DNA of 64,000 nt from Bacteroidota bacterium (GCA_020444515.1 JAHLKX010000001.1:62001-126000), one strand, 5' to 3'; shown: positions 8,685 through 17,374, counted from the first letter of the stretch. Numbers and translations are program-made. Notes: a model not told the origin generated them from the letters alone.

Positions 8685-8734
8685 GTATAAAAAAATTGAA
8701 AAACAATTAAATTAAACTAACAACTAAAATACCT

Positions 8735-9535
8735 ATGAAAAAATTTGAAATTATATTATTCGGGATCATTGTATCATTTTTAATTGTTTCCTGTGCACCC
8801 AGAGGGCAACAACAGGAAGAAGAAACAACTGAAGAAACCAAAACTGAGAAAATAGAACAACCTGCCGCTCCCAATACCCTCACACAAGCTGAAAAAGATA
8901 ATGGCTGGGTCTTGTTATTTGATGGTTCCACAACCAATGGCTGGCGGGGCTACAACCAGGAAACTTTCCCCGAAAAGGGCTGGGAAGTGGTGGATGGAAC
9001 CCTTCATGTGATCGGCTCAGGCAAAGGCGAAGCCGGTGGTGGCGGTGGTGATATCATTACTGATAAAAAATACAAAAACTTTGAATTGTCGCTCGAATGG
9101 AAAGTAAGTGAAGGCGGTAACAGCGGTATCTTTTATCTTGCACAGGAAAAACCCGATCAACCCATCTGGAAATCCTCACCCGAAATGCAGATCCTCGATA
9201 ATGAGCGCCACCCCGATGCCAAACTGGGCGTGGATGGTAATCGCGCTGCAGGATCGCTATACGATTTGATTCCCGGTAAAATGGAAGCAGTCAATCCGGC
9301 TGGTGAATGGAATGAAGCTAAAATCCTGGTTTACGACGGAACGGTCGTCCATTGGATGAATGGCGAACAGGTGCTGGAGTATCACTTATGGACCGATGAC
9401 TGGAAAAACATGGTGTTGAACAGCAAGTTCAAGGATTACGAAGATTTTCTGAACACAACCGAAGAAGGCTATATCGGACTGCAGGATCATGGAAATGACG
9501 TGTGGTTCAGGAATATTAAGATAAAAAAGATGTAA
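8735..9535 (+). CDS. Single-domain DUF1080 lipoprotein (3-keto-disaccharide hydrolase family)
   Basis: The 266-residue product carries a lipoprotein signal ending FLIVSCAPRG (Cys20), then a low-complexity acidic linker rich in E, T and Q (about residues 25-50). One DUF1080 domain fills residues 55-266: WVLLFDGSTTNGWRGYN, GGGGDIITDKKYKNFEL, SEGGNSGIFYLAQE and the closing GYIGLQDHGNDVWFRNI. The family includes 3-keto-glycoside hydrolases that act on products of Gfo/Idh/MocA dehydrogenases. It is a paralogue of the first domain of the protein at 1326. The fucosidase follows after 15 bases, so the two are probably co-expressed. Confidence 0.87.
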   Translation: MKKFEIILFGIIVSFLIVSCAPRGQQQEEETTEETKTEKIEQPAAPNTLTQAEKDNGWVLLFDGSTTNGWRGYNQETFPEKGWEVVDGTLHVIGSGKGEAGGGGGDIITDKKYKNFELSLEWKVSEGGNSGIFYLAQEKPDQPIWKSSPEMQILDNERHPDAKLGVDGNRAAGSLYDLIPGKMEAVNPAGEWNEAKILVYDGTVVHWMNGEQVLEYHLWTDDWKNMVLNSKFKDYEDFLNTTEEGYIGLQDHGNDVWFRNIKIKKM

Positions 9536-9550
9536 ACAGATTGCTGATAC

Positions 9551-10969
9551 ATGAAATTTTTAGCCAGTTTACTTTTGCTATTTCCTTTTGTTTTGCAATC
9601 ATTTGCACAAACCTATCAGCCAACCTGGGAATCACTGGATTCAAGGCCGATTCCCACCTGGTTTGAAGATGCGAAATTTGGCATCTTTATTCACTGGGGT
9701 GTTTACTCCGTTCCATCCTGGCGAAAAGTTGAACCCGGTAGGTATGCCTCTTATGCCGAATGGTATTATGCGAGGGTAATGGATAACAAGGAAAATGGGG
9801 GTTATGAATTTCATCGCAAGAATTATGGCGAAGATTTTGAATACCGGGATTTTGCACCTATGTTCAGGGCCGAATTATTTGATCCGGATCAATGGGCGGA
9901 TTTATTTAAACGATCAGGTGCCCGTTATGTGGTGCTCACCTCCAAGCATCATGATGGTTTTTGTTTGTGGCCAACAAAAAATGAGCATAAGAAAAACTGG
10001 AATTCTGGCGATATTGGCCCTGAACGCGACTTGCTGGGCGATCTTTCCAGTGCTGTCAGAAATGTCGGTTTGAAAATGGGATTTTACTACTCCATTCCCG
10101 ATTGGGAAAGCATACCACGGACGCTGGAGCCTAAAACTTATTATATCCGTCAGGAATTTGTGGATCGCTATGGTCTGGATCCGGAGCAATACCGGGATGA
10201 AATATTGAAGCCTCAGCTGAAAGAACTGGTTAACAACTATCAACCCAGCATTATTTTCAGTGATGCGGGTGAATGGCTTTATGATGATCAGTTTTGGGGT
10301 ACGAAGGAATTTCTGTCATGGCTTTATGGTGAATCACCCTGCAAGGATGAAGTGGTTGTTAACGATCGATGGTGCAAAGGGATGTCGGGTAAACATGGTG
10401 ATTATTTTTCCAGCGAATATAAAGATGCCGATGCGGGATCATTTTATAAACCCTGGGAAGAGAGCCGCGGAATTGGAGGCTCCTATGGATTTAACAGGGC
10501 TGAAAATGCTGAAGATTATTCCTCTGCGAAGGAACTGATCATCGAACTCATTGATATTGTGAGCCGCGGAGGTAATTTGCTGTTGAATGTCGGGCCAACT
10601 GCCGACGGTCGCATTCCTGTTGTGATGCAGGAAAGGTTGATTGAAATAGGGGAGTGGCTGCAGATAAATAGCCAGGTGATCTATGAAACGCGAAAACGCA
10701 GTATTAGCAGTGCAGAAGATCAGGGTTCAAAAATATATTTTACTTCAGATCAAAGTTCAATCTATTGCATCTTCACCCAATGGAAAGATCGTATTGAATT
10801 CGACTTATTGGAAAATGAAAAAGTGAAGGATGTCAGCCTGCTGGGTTATAAGGGACCCATAAAATGGTCAGTAAATGATCGTAATTCACTTAAAGTCGAA
10901 ATACCGGCTTTGACGATTGATAAAATTCCCTGTAAATATGCCTGGTGTTTGAAAATCGAACTTCAATAG
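9551..10969 (+). CDS. Exported GH29 alpha-L-fucosidase family enzyme
   Basis: The 472-residue protein has a Sec signal (MKFLASLLLLFPFVLQSFAQ) and a GH29 catalytic barrel: KFGIFIHWGVYSVPSW near residue 42, the substrate-binding SKHHDGFCLW (His133, His134), and the strand SIIFSDAGEW whose Asp238 aligns with the catalytic nucleophile. The segment SRGGNLLLNVGPTADGRIP is also diagnostic. The C terminus is a short beta domain without a carbohydrate-binding module. It probably releases fucose, or a related 6-deoxy sugar, from glycans and could supply substrate for the keto-glycoside enzymes upstream. It is the last gene of the plus-strand cluster. Confidence 0.9.
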   Translation: MKFLASLLLLFPFVLQSFAQTYQPTWESLDSRPIPTWFEDAKFGIFIHWGVYSVPSWRKVEPGRYASYAEWYYARVMDNKENGGYEFHRKNYGEDFEYRDFAPMFRAELFDPDQWADLFKRSGARYVVLTSKHHDGFCLWPTKNEHKKNWNSGDIGPERDLLGDLSSAVRNVGLKMGFYYSIPDWESIPRTLEPKTYYIRQEFVDRYGLDPEQYRDEILKPQLKELVNNYQPSIIFSDAGEWLYDDQFWGTKEFLSWLYGESPCKDEVVVNDRWCKGMSGKHGDYFSSEYKDADAGSFYKPWEESRGIGGSYGFNRAENAEDYSSAKELIIELIDIVSRGGNLLLNVGPTADGRIPVVMQERLIEIGEWLQINSQVIYETRKRSISSAEDQGSKIYFTSDQSSIYCIFTQWKDRIEFDLLENEKVKDVSLLGYKGPIKWSVNDRNSLKVEIPALTIDKIPCKYAWCLKIELQ

Positions 10970-10995
10970 AACATGACCTCTTGATCGTGTTTTAT
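10970..10995. terminator. Weak hairpin between convergent genes
   Basis: AACATGA (10970-10976) can pair with TCGTGTT (10985-10991) across an 8-base loop with one G-U pair, followed by a short U run on the plus strand. It sits between the convergent fucosidase and methyltransferase genes. Confidence 0.35.
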
Positions 10996-11585
10996 CTCTT
11001 TTTCATCAGGCAAACCCAAATCTTCGAGGGTACTTCATCATCAGAATCGAAGTGGCTTTGTTTCAGAGATAAAATCTCAAAATAAGGTTCAACAGCTTTT
11101 ACAATTTCACTGGCCTTTCGTTTGGGTGGCCCGAAATCGAGCCGGCCATCATCCACACTGCCGATCAATGAAAGCCAGTGACCACTTTCTTTCAAGACCT
11201 GGTGTACATTCGCAGCATAACGATTTCGCTCTTTTTGTTTGTCGAAGGAATGAAAACAACCCCGATCGAAAACAAAATCATACGGCGCTCCCGGTATTTT
11301 ATCCTTCAAAACATCAACGACATAAAATTCAGGGTTTAGTTGACGGGTCTGTGCTTTTTCCCTGGCGTGTTCAATGGCGGAGGGTGAATAATCAATTCCG
11401 GTGGCATTGAAGCCATTTTCTATCATCCAAAAAACATTATCACCGGTACCACAACCAACATCGAGGGCATGCCCCGGTGCAATGTCATATTCACGGATCG
11501 TTTCAATGAGATTTCTGTCCGGTCTTTTGATATCCCATGGCAGGTTGCCGGTTTTGTATCTTTCTTCGAATCGGTTGCTCATCAT
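10992..11585 (-). CDS. Class I SAM-dependent methyltransferase
   Basis: The 197-residue protein begins with SNRFEERYKTGNLPWDIKRPD, a start I associate with small-molecule methyltransferases of the thiopurine/tellurite-resistance type. The SAM-binding motif I is HALDVGCGTGDNVFW (about residues 39-53), followed by the acidic strand-2 region NATGIDYSPSAI and VVDVLKDKIPG. The sequence FDRGCFHSFD matches the post-motif of this group. Two adjacent ATG codons open the gene. It is the last gene of a tightly spaced minus-strand run, with only 4 bases between it and the BtpA-family gene. The substrate is unknown. Confidence 0.8.
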   Translation of the reverse strand: MMSNRFEERYKTGNLPWDIKRPDRNLIETIREYDIAPGHALDVGCGTGDNVFWMIENGFNATGIDYSPSAIEHAREKAQTRQLNPEFYVVDVLKDKIPGAPYDFVFDRGCFHSFDKQKERNRYAANVHQVLKESGHWLSLIGSVDDGRLDFGPPKRKASEIVKAVEPYFEILSLKQSHFDSDDEVPSKIWVCLMKKR

Positions 11586-11589
11586 TCAC

Positions 11590-12378
11590 TTATTGTATCG
11601 AATGGTAGAAGTCCATAAATTCTTTGACCCTTGTTTCATCTAACAGGTTGTTGGCTTTGCCATCTTTTTTGAAAAAACTTCCAACGATAAACCCGTCAGC
11701 CAGATTATAAAGTTCCTGAAGGTTTCCAGGATGGGTGCCACTGCCAATGAAAACAGGTGCCTGCACCGATTGTTTAACACGCTCCAGATCTTTGATGGGT
11801 GTAGCTGCTCCGGTTCCCGATCCCGAAACGATCAATGCATCGGCTAATCCGCGCTCAACAGCATCGGTGGCCTCCTGCTCAATGCTCCTGTTACCCAATG
11901 CAGCGGCATGTTTTACATGCACATCGGCAAAAATCTTTATATCAGCTTGGAGGCTTTTTTTCAACCTGAGGGTTTCAAAGGCTTTACCTTCAACCGTTCC
12001 CTGATCAGTGAGGGCTGCTCCTGTATGGACATTCACCCGGATGAAATGAGCACCTGATGCAACTGCTACAGCCAATGCCGAGGAAGCATCATTCCGCAGC
12101 GCATTGATGCCAACAGGTCCATTGAAAATTTCTGTAATTTTTTTTGCTATAACAGCCATTGCAGCTATGGTTTCAGGGGGAAGTTTTGTGGGATAAAAAG
12201 GCACATCCCTGAAATTTTCCACAATCAGGCCGTCGAGGTGGTATTGGGTATAAATTTCTGTTTCCATTAAAGCCGCATCCAGGATCTTTTCCATGCTGCC
12301 TTCATATTTGGGGGCACCCGGAAGTGCTAGAAGGTGAATGCATCCAATTACCGGTTTGTGGTTATCGAACAGTTTCAT
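11590..12378 (-). CDS. BtpA/SgcQ family TIM-barrel protein
   Basis: The 262-residue protein matches the BtpA family (PF03437): VIGCIHLLALPGAPKY at the N terminus, DGLIVENFRDVPFY, GINALRNDASSAL, GAHFIRVNVHTGAALTDQG, IFADVHVKHAAAL and the phosphate-binding-like end VFIGSGTHPGNL with DGFIVGSFFK. BtpA was linked to photosystem I assembly in cyanobacteria and SgcQ is a putative sugar-locus protein in E. coli; the biochemical role is not settled. It lies 4 bases from the methyltransferase and 9 bases from the dehydrogenase. The company suggests metabolism of a small carbon compound, but that is inference. Confidence 0.85.
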   Translation of the reverse strand: MKLFDNHKPVIGCIHLLALPGAPKYEGSMEKILDAALMETEIYTQYHLDGLIVENFRDVPFYPTKLPPETIAAMAVIAKKITEIFNGPVGINALRNDASSALAVAVASGAHFIRVNVHTGAALTDQGTVEGKAFETLRLKKSLQADIKIFADVHVKHAAALGNRSIEQEATDAVERGLADALIVSGSGTGAATPIKDLERVKQSVQAPVFIGSGTHPGNLQELYNLADGFIVGSFFKKDGKANNLLDETRVKEFMDFYHSIQ

Positions 12379-12387
12379 TGCAGGAGA

Positions 12388-13260
12388 TTATTGTGATTGT
12401 TCTTTGGACAGGTATTGGTAAATGGCTGTGAAGTCCTTATCAGCCAGTCCGGCTTGTTTGGCCAAAGCAAAAATTTCTTTGATGATATTGGTTCCGGGCA
12501 ATGCAATGCCCTGCTCATAAGCTGTTTGGGTAGCCAGTTGTAAATCCTTTTGCAGCCATTGTAATGGGAATTCAGCTGAGAAATCACCGGTGCTTATTTT
12601 TTGCCGTTTTAAAGATACCATGGGTGCTGCAATGGGTGAACCCTCCATCATGTCAAATATCAACGCTTTATCAATTCCAAGTGATTCCCCCAGCACCAGG
12701 CCTTCCGTGAAGGCATACATCGATAGGCCCATCAACAGGTTATTGACCAGCTTTAGGGCAGAACCCTGACCTGCATCTCCAACATGAATAAATTTTTTCC
12801 CCATCACTTTGAAGAGGGGCGCACAATATTTAACAATGGTTTTTTTCCCGCCCACAAGGAAAACCAATTCACCTTTTTCAGCCGGAGCCATAGAGCCGGC
12901 CACGGGTGCATCCAGAAAATTAAACCCCAATTGTTCGGCGAGTTCAGCCATTTGCCTCGAAAATGAAGGATTGACGGTTGATGAATCGATCCACACTTTT
13001 CCTTTTCCCATACCGTTCATGAGACCTTCATCGCCCAGTGCTACTTCCTGCACGGCTTCCGGTGTTGATAACATGGTGAAAATGACATCAGAATCCATGG
13101 CTACCATTTCGGGTGACTTTTTTATATGAACGTGATCTCCTTTGAGAACTTCTGCTTTTTCCGGTGTTCGGTTAAATACATGAACAGTGTAACCTGCTTT
13201 AATTAAGTTGGCTGCCATTCGGCTGCCCATGATGCCAAGTCCGATAAATCCTATTTTCAT
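12388..13260 (-). CDS. NAD(P)-dependent beta-hydroxyacid dehydrogenase (GlxR/HIBADH family)
   Basis: The 290-residue enzyme starts with the classic Rossmann motif IGFIGLGIMGSRMAANL (residues 3-19). The substrate-binding signature is DAPVAGSMAPAEKGEL near residue 118 and the catalytic lysine lies in GQGSALKLVNNLL near residue 170. These match the 3-hydroxyisobutyrate / tartronate-semialdehyde / glyoxylate-succinic semialdehyde reductase group; the exact substrate cannot be told. Its length is normal for the family. It is in the minus-strand run between DUF4159 and BtpA-family genes, with 9 and 15 base gaps. Confidence 0.87.
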   Translation of the reverse strand: MKIGFIGLGIMGSRMAANLIKAGYTVHVFNRTPEKAEVLKGDHVHIKKSPEMVAMDSDVIFTMLSTPEAVQEVALGDEGLMNGMGKGKVWIDSSTVNPSFSRQMAELAEQLGFNFLDAPVAGSMAPAEKGELVFLVGGKKTIVKYCAPLFKVMGKKFIHVGDAGQGSALKLVNNLLMGLSMYAFTEGLVLGESLGIDKALIFDMMEGSPIAAPMVSLKRQKISTGDFSAEFPLQWLQKDLQLATQTAYEQGIALPGTNIIKEIFALAKQAGLADKDFTAIYQYLSKEQSQ

Positions 13261-13275
13261 TTAATCCTCCTTTGA

Positions 13276-13950
13276 CTATTGTGTAAATACGTATTGTATA
13301 ATATTGGCGCCCATTTCCAGTGCTTTTTTGCGGGTTGCCTGCGAATCATTATGCACAGCAGGATCTTCCCACCCATCCCCAAGATCACATTCGTAATCAT
13401 AAAAACATATGAGCCGACCCTCATACAGCAGTCCAAATCCCTGAGGGGGTTTGTCATTGTGTTCGTGTATCTTGGGTAATCCCTGGTTGAAATCATATTT
13501 CTGATGATAAATGGGATGATCAAAGGGCAATTCCACAAATTCAAGTTCTGGAAAAACCCGTTTCATTTCTCTGCGGATATATTCATCAATGCCATAGTTA
13601 TCAGAAATATGTAAAAATCCGCCGCCTGTCAAATATTCACGAAGATTTTTGATATCCTGATTAGAGAACACAACATTTCCATGTCCGGTTAAATGAACGA
13701 AGGGATAATTGAATATTTCGGGGCTGCCAACGTCAACAGTTGCCGGATCGGGATCGATGTTGGTGCCCAGTTCTTCATTGCAAAACTTTATCAGGTTGGG
13801 GAGGGAAGTAGGATTGGCATACCAGTCGCCACCTCCTGAATATTTGAGCAGGGCGATCTTTACCGAGGTTTGACCGAATACCTGTAGGGAAAGAAACCCA
13901 AGTGCAATTAAAACCAGTTTTATTTTCATATGCAGTGATCTGTTTATCAT
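13276..13950 (-). CDS. Exported DUF4159 domain protein
   Basis: The 224-residue reading starts at an ATG whose bases overlap the rsmE stop (ATGA at 13950-13947); an internal ATG at 13929 gives MKIKLVLIALGFLSLQVFGQ, a compact signal peptide, and may be the real start. The mature part is a DUF4159 domain: IALLKYSGGGDWYANP, FVHLTGHGNVVFS, LREYLTGGGFLHISDNYGID, ELPFDHPIYH and CFYDYECDLGDGWED. It resembles a glutamine-amidotransferase-like fold used by several Bacteroidota envelope proteins. The domain often appears near gliding/secretion or membrane ATPase operons, but here it follows rsmE. Function unknown; periplasmic location is likely. Confidence 0.8.
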   Translation of the reverse strand: MINRSLHMKIKLVLIALGFLSLQVFGQTSVKIALLKYSGGGDWYANPTSLPNLIKFCNEELGTNIDPDPATVDVGSPEIFNYPFVHLTGHGNVVFSNQDIKNLREYLTGGGFLHISDNYGIDEYIRREMKRVFPELEFVELPFDHPIYHQKYDFNQGLPKIHEHNDKPPQGFGLLYEGRLICFYDYECDLGDGWEDPAVHNDSQATRKKALEMGANIIQYVFTQ

Positions 13951-14666
13951 TTGAATTTGATCCCTCCCTGGTCAACCAGGTTGAGGGTATGACAGGCAAC
14001 GATGGCCGCCGTTTCTGTCCTTAATCGGTTTGCGCCCAGACTAACCGGTTTAAAATTAGCATCAACAGCAGATTTAATTTCTTCCGGAGTAAAATCACCT
14101 TCCGGGCCAATCAGAACCGTAACGTCCTCTCCTTTCTCATACACATCCGCCATATTCCTCAACGGTTCATCACTCACCCACGGAATAAACAGCTGACCGC
14201 TAAAATCGTTTTTAATAAATTTGAAAAAAGATACCGGTTCGTTCAACAAGGGTCTCCATGCCTGCATGGATTGTTTCATAGCTGCAATGATCACTTTATT
14301 AAGCCGGTCGATCTTGACGATGGTACGTTCGGAGTTGCTGCAAATGATTGGAGTGATCTCATCCACTCCAATCTCTGTCGCTTTTTCGAGAAACCACTCA
14401 AACCGACTGATGTTTTTAGTAGGGGCAACTGCCAGGTGGATGTTGACTGAACGGGATTTTTCCGACCTTTTTCGCCCCTTGATTGACAGGATGCATTTTC
14501 GCGCATCCGGTGTTAAAATTTCAGCCTCATAAAAATTGCCAGAACCATCTGTCAGGGTAATCTCATCGCCGGTTTGCATCCTCAATACACGAATACAGTG
14601 TCTCGACTCCTCCGGTGAAAGGGTAAACTGGTCATCATTGATATCCGGGCTATAGAATAATATCAT
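13947..14666 (-). CDS. rsmE: 16S rRNA (uracil1498-N3)-methyltransferase RsmE
   Basis: The 239-residue protein has the normal RsmE length and layout: an N-terminal PUA-like domain (EESRHCIRVLRMQTGDEI at 19-36) and a C-terminal SPOUT methyltransferase with the knot motifs IGPEGD (186-191) and LGANRLRTETA (210-220). WFLEKATEIGVDEI at 91-104 is also typical. It methylates N3 of U1498 in 16S rRNA in the decoding region. The gene overlaps the next one by ATGA and follows the T9SS gene by 12 bases, so translation of DUF4159 may be coupled to it. Confidence 0.93.
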   Translation of the reverse strand: MILFYSPDINDDQFTLSPEESRHCIRVLRMQTGDEITLTDGSGNFYEAEILTPDARKCILSIKGRKRSEKSRSVNIHLAVAPTKNISRFEWFLEKATEIGVDEITPIICSNSERTIVKIDRLNKVIIAAMKQSMQAWRPLLNEPVSFFKFIKNDFSGQLFIPWVSDEPLRNMADVYEKGEDVTVLIGPEGDFTPEEIKSAVDANFKPVSLGANRLRTETAAIVACHTLNLVDQGGIKFK

Positions 14667-14678
14667 ACAGGACTTTTA

Positions 14679-17228
14679 TTAACGAATCAGGACTATTTTA
14701 TTATACTTTATAAAGTTTTGAGATTTCATGACGAGGTAATAAATTCCATCCTGTTGATCAGATGGAATGGTAAAATCAATGGCAACCAATCCACCCGGAT
14801 GTGACTGAGCTGCATAACTACTGATGGTTTGCCCCCGGGCGGTTATCAGTTCAAAGGTCAAAATAGCCGGATTTGTCAGGTTCAATTCAAGATGAAAACT
14901 ACCGCTGGTGGGATTGGGGTACACTGTTAAACTTTCAGCATCCTTTTTTATTTGTTCATCCACACCGGCGTACCAGCTATAAAAGTCATAGGTTTTTCTT
15001 TTTATCAGATTGTTTTTATCCTTTACTTGCACCTGTACTGGAATGCCATTGTAATTTATTGCTGGTGTGATACTCAATGTGCCATCCTCTGAAAGGCTCA
15101 TCCCATTGGGGAGCGGTGAAGGATTAAATTTGATTTTTTTATTCACAGGTAGTTTTTGCTGATTTGATATGGTAGCCAGTGCATAATTCAGGTCATCACC
15201 CATACTGATTCCTGCTCCCCAATTGTGGTCGACAAAAAGTTCCTGAGCCCCGTAATAAAATTCGATTTCACCAGATGGATAAAGGAATACTGCAAATTCC
15301 ACATCGTTGGACTGAAGTTTATCAGAGCTCATGTGCCACCGGAAGGCTGCTTTCGTTTCATCTCCTTCATACCAGATCCCGTTGCCGGCAGATTCTTTAA
15401 TATACAGGTAAACATTAAGGAAAGGAGCGATGCTGCTGGATTTTCTGATCATCAACTCTTCATCATGCATATAAGGCCAGGGATATTGCTGGCTGTCGAA
15501 CATCAGGAATCCATCTGTATGAATATAGACACTGTCGTATGATTTACCATAAAACGGGAAATCAAAATCGAGTTTTTGGGGGATGGTAGCATGAATGGTA
15601 TCCTCAAACTGTAAGGCCTCACCATTGATGGTAGGGAAGTCAAAGGTTTCATGGGTTTGTCCATAATGTCTTATCAAATCCCATTGGTATAAGGGTTTTC
15701 CCCCCTGAGCTTCTAATTGGTATTCATAGGGCTCACCCGTCAGTGCTGCAGGGATATTGGGGGTGCTTATATCCAGTTCATTAAAATCAATTGTTGCGTT
15801 TACACTGGCCAGGGTTAAACCATTTTGAACCAGGGGCCCGTAATTTTGGGTGTCCGAGTAGTTGATCTGACCGTTGGTATAGTCGATGAGGGAGAAAAAT
15901 TCCAATTCTCCTGAACCCCATCCATCGGGGTCATCTTCATTGATCAGAAGGAAAAATCTGGACATTTCCCCACTTTCGATGTAAGATAAAAGTGGTGTTA
16001 TATCCAATCCCAATTCAAGTGATATTGAATCGCCTCCCCAGCCCCCTTGCATATACTGACAACCTCCCTGGTAATTAAAGATTGGGAAATTCAATATTTT
16101 CTCCGGATAAACAGCATCCGGGTCTGATGCTACTCCGGCCGAAATTTTGATGCGATTTCGACATGTATGACGAACCTTTGCTTTCATTGTGATCAGGGGT
16201 GCATAATCTTCCTGTACTTTTACAACATGGACTACATGATTCCAGATGCCCCCATTTTCAGGCCTTTCAGCCAGCGTCTTATACATCATATAACAAAATC
16301 CACTGTCAGCCCAGTTTAAGCCATTGATGTAACTGTCGGTAAATAGCAATCCGCCAATTTCCCAGTCTCTCATATCAACGATTCCATCATCATTGATGTC
16401 GATATCATTTGTAAACAAACCATCCTGGTTATAATCAAACCGGATGGAATCGTTGTAACCGGTAATGGTGGCGGCATGGCCTACTGGTCCCACAAATCCC
16501 GTAATAACATGTTTCCCGCCTTCAGGTGTTCCGGGAGGAAGGGTAACGGGATTCCATGGTGAAGAAGAATAAAAGCTTGCAATCCCCCCTACATCCGAGC
16601 CATCCAGGTGATTATGCAACCAGTTTTTCAAAACCAATAGACCTTCAGGAGTCCCAACGGGAATTTGATAGATGTTGTCCACCTTGTTGAACATACCATG
16701 GTAATATTTTTCATACCCGCTCATCCACATACTGGGTCCGTTTTCGTAATTGCCCCCATAGTCAATGATGTTGGGATGACCATTGGCCCTGGCAATTTCA
16801 AGGCTGTGATGATAGGATACCCCCTGCCATCCCCATCCTCCGTTCATGAAGTTGAAGGTGTAATGGGTTGGGTATTGATTTTCGGGAACATTGGCGGGCA
16901 GATTCCTTTGATAATTGATTTCATAACAAAAATTGAAAGCAATACCTGAATATTGCCCACATTCAATGGACTCCTGCGGATATAAGGGTCTGAAATAGGG
17001 TTGTGTCGCATTGTTTATCTGGTCGGGCAAATCAGCTTTAAAACTGATATGAGAGGGAGAGAGCGCAGGCAAATTGCTTAATGCTGTTGAATCATTTGCA
17101 GTGAGATAGTATGCTGGTTGGGGTGAGAGGTTTTTTAATGCTTGTCTATGATTTTTCTGAGCGAAAATCGAACCAGATATACAAACTATTGTTATAAAAT
17201 GGAGTATAAGAGTAAAATGTTCTTTCAA
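14679..17228 (-). CDS. T9SS-secreted papain-like (C1-type) cysteine peptidase, probable TTG start
   Basis: The frame opens at an ATG at 17315, but those first 29 residues do not form a signal. From the TTG at 17228 the product reads (M)KEHFTLILHFITIVCISG then SIFAQ, a textbook signal peptide, and a TAAATTTG -7 box lies 17 bases upstream; I therefore use the TTG start (849 residues). The mature part starts with a papain-like domain: PLYPQESIECGQYSGIAF supplies a Gln and candidate Cys, VGHAATITGYND the His, and FTDSYINGLNW an Asp where Asn is usual. About 300 residues of beta domains with DLIRHYGQTHETFDF follow, then a T9SS sorting domain (LTVYPNPTSGSFHLEL). It is first in the rsmE run. Confidence 0.7.
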   Translation of the reverse strand: MKEHFTLILHFITIVCISGSIFAQKNHRQALKNLSPQPAYYLTANDSTALSNLPALSPSHISFKADLPDQINNATQPYFRPLYPQESIECGQYSGIAFNFCYEINYQRNLPANVPENQYPTHYTFNFMNGGWGWQGVSYHHSLEIARANGHPNIIDYGGNYENGPSMWMSGYEKYYHGMFNKVDNIYQIPVGTPEGLLVLKNWLHNHLDGSDVGGIASFYSSSPWNPVTLPPGTPEGGKHVITGFVGPVGHAATITGYNDSIRFDYNQDGLFTNDIDINDDGIVDMRDWEIGGLLFTDSYINGLNWADSGFCYMMYKTLAERPENGGIWNHVVHVVKVQEDYAPLITMKAKVRHTCRNRIKISAGVASDPDAVYPEKILNFPIFNYQGGCQYMQGGWGGDSISLELGLDITPLLSYIESGEMSRFFLLINEDDPDGWGSGELEFFSLIDYTNGQINYSDTQNYGPLVQNGLTLASVNATIDFNELDISTPNIPAALTGEPYEYQLEAQGGKPLYQWDLIRHYGQTHETFDFPTINGEALQFEDTIHATIPQKLDFDFPFYGKSYDSVYIHTDGFLMFDSQQYPWPYMHDEELMIRKSSSIAPFLNVYLYIKESAGNGIWYEGDETKAAFRWHMSSDKLQSNDVEFAVFLYPSGEIEFYYGAQELFVDHNWGAGISMGDDLNYALATISNQQKLPVNKKIKFNPSPLPNGMSLSEDGTLSITPAINYNGIPVQVQVKDKNNLIKRKTYDFYSWYAGVDEQIKKDAESLTVYPNPTSGSFHLELNLTNPAILTFELITARGQTISSYAAQSHPGGLVAIDFTIPSDQQDGIYYLVMKSQNFIKYNKIVLIR

Positions 17229-17245
17229 AATTATATTCGTTTTTG

Positions 17246-17253
17246 CAAATTTA
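17246..17253 (-). promoter_or_regulatory. -7 box before the papain-like T9SS gene
   Basis: The reverse strand reads TAAATTTG, a full match to TAnnTTTG, 17 bases before the TTG start at 17228 and inside the longer reading frame that starts at 17315. No good -33 TTG is seen. Confidence 0.4.
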
Positions 17254-17374
17254 AACGAATTCAGGATAAGAGTTAGTTTATCCGCCTGAATTTTAGGATG
17301 CATAATATTCTTCATGAATATTAGTTGTAATAGATGGCAATGGTTAGGTATGTTAGTTTCTGCATATTTTTTAT

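Noticed and set aside
14679..17228. Loss of the catalytic Cys in the papain-like domain.
   Set aside because: A Cys is present at about the right distance from the Gln; the spacing, not the residue, is unusual.
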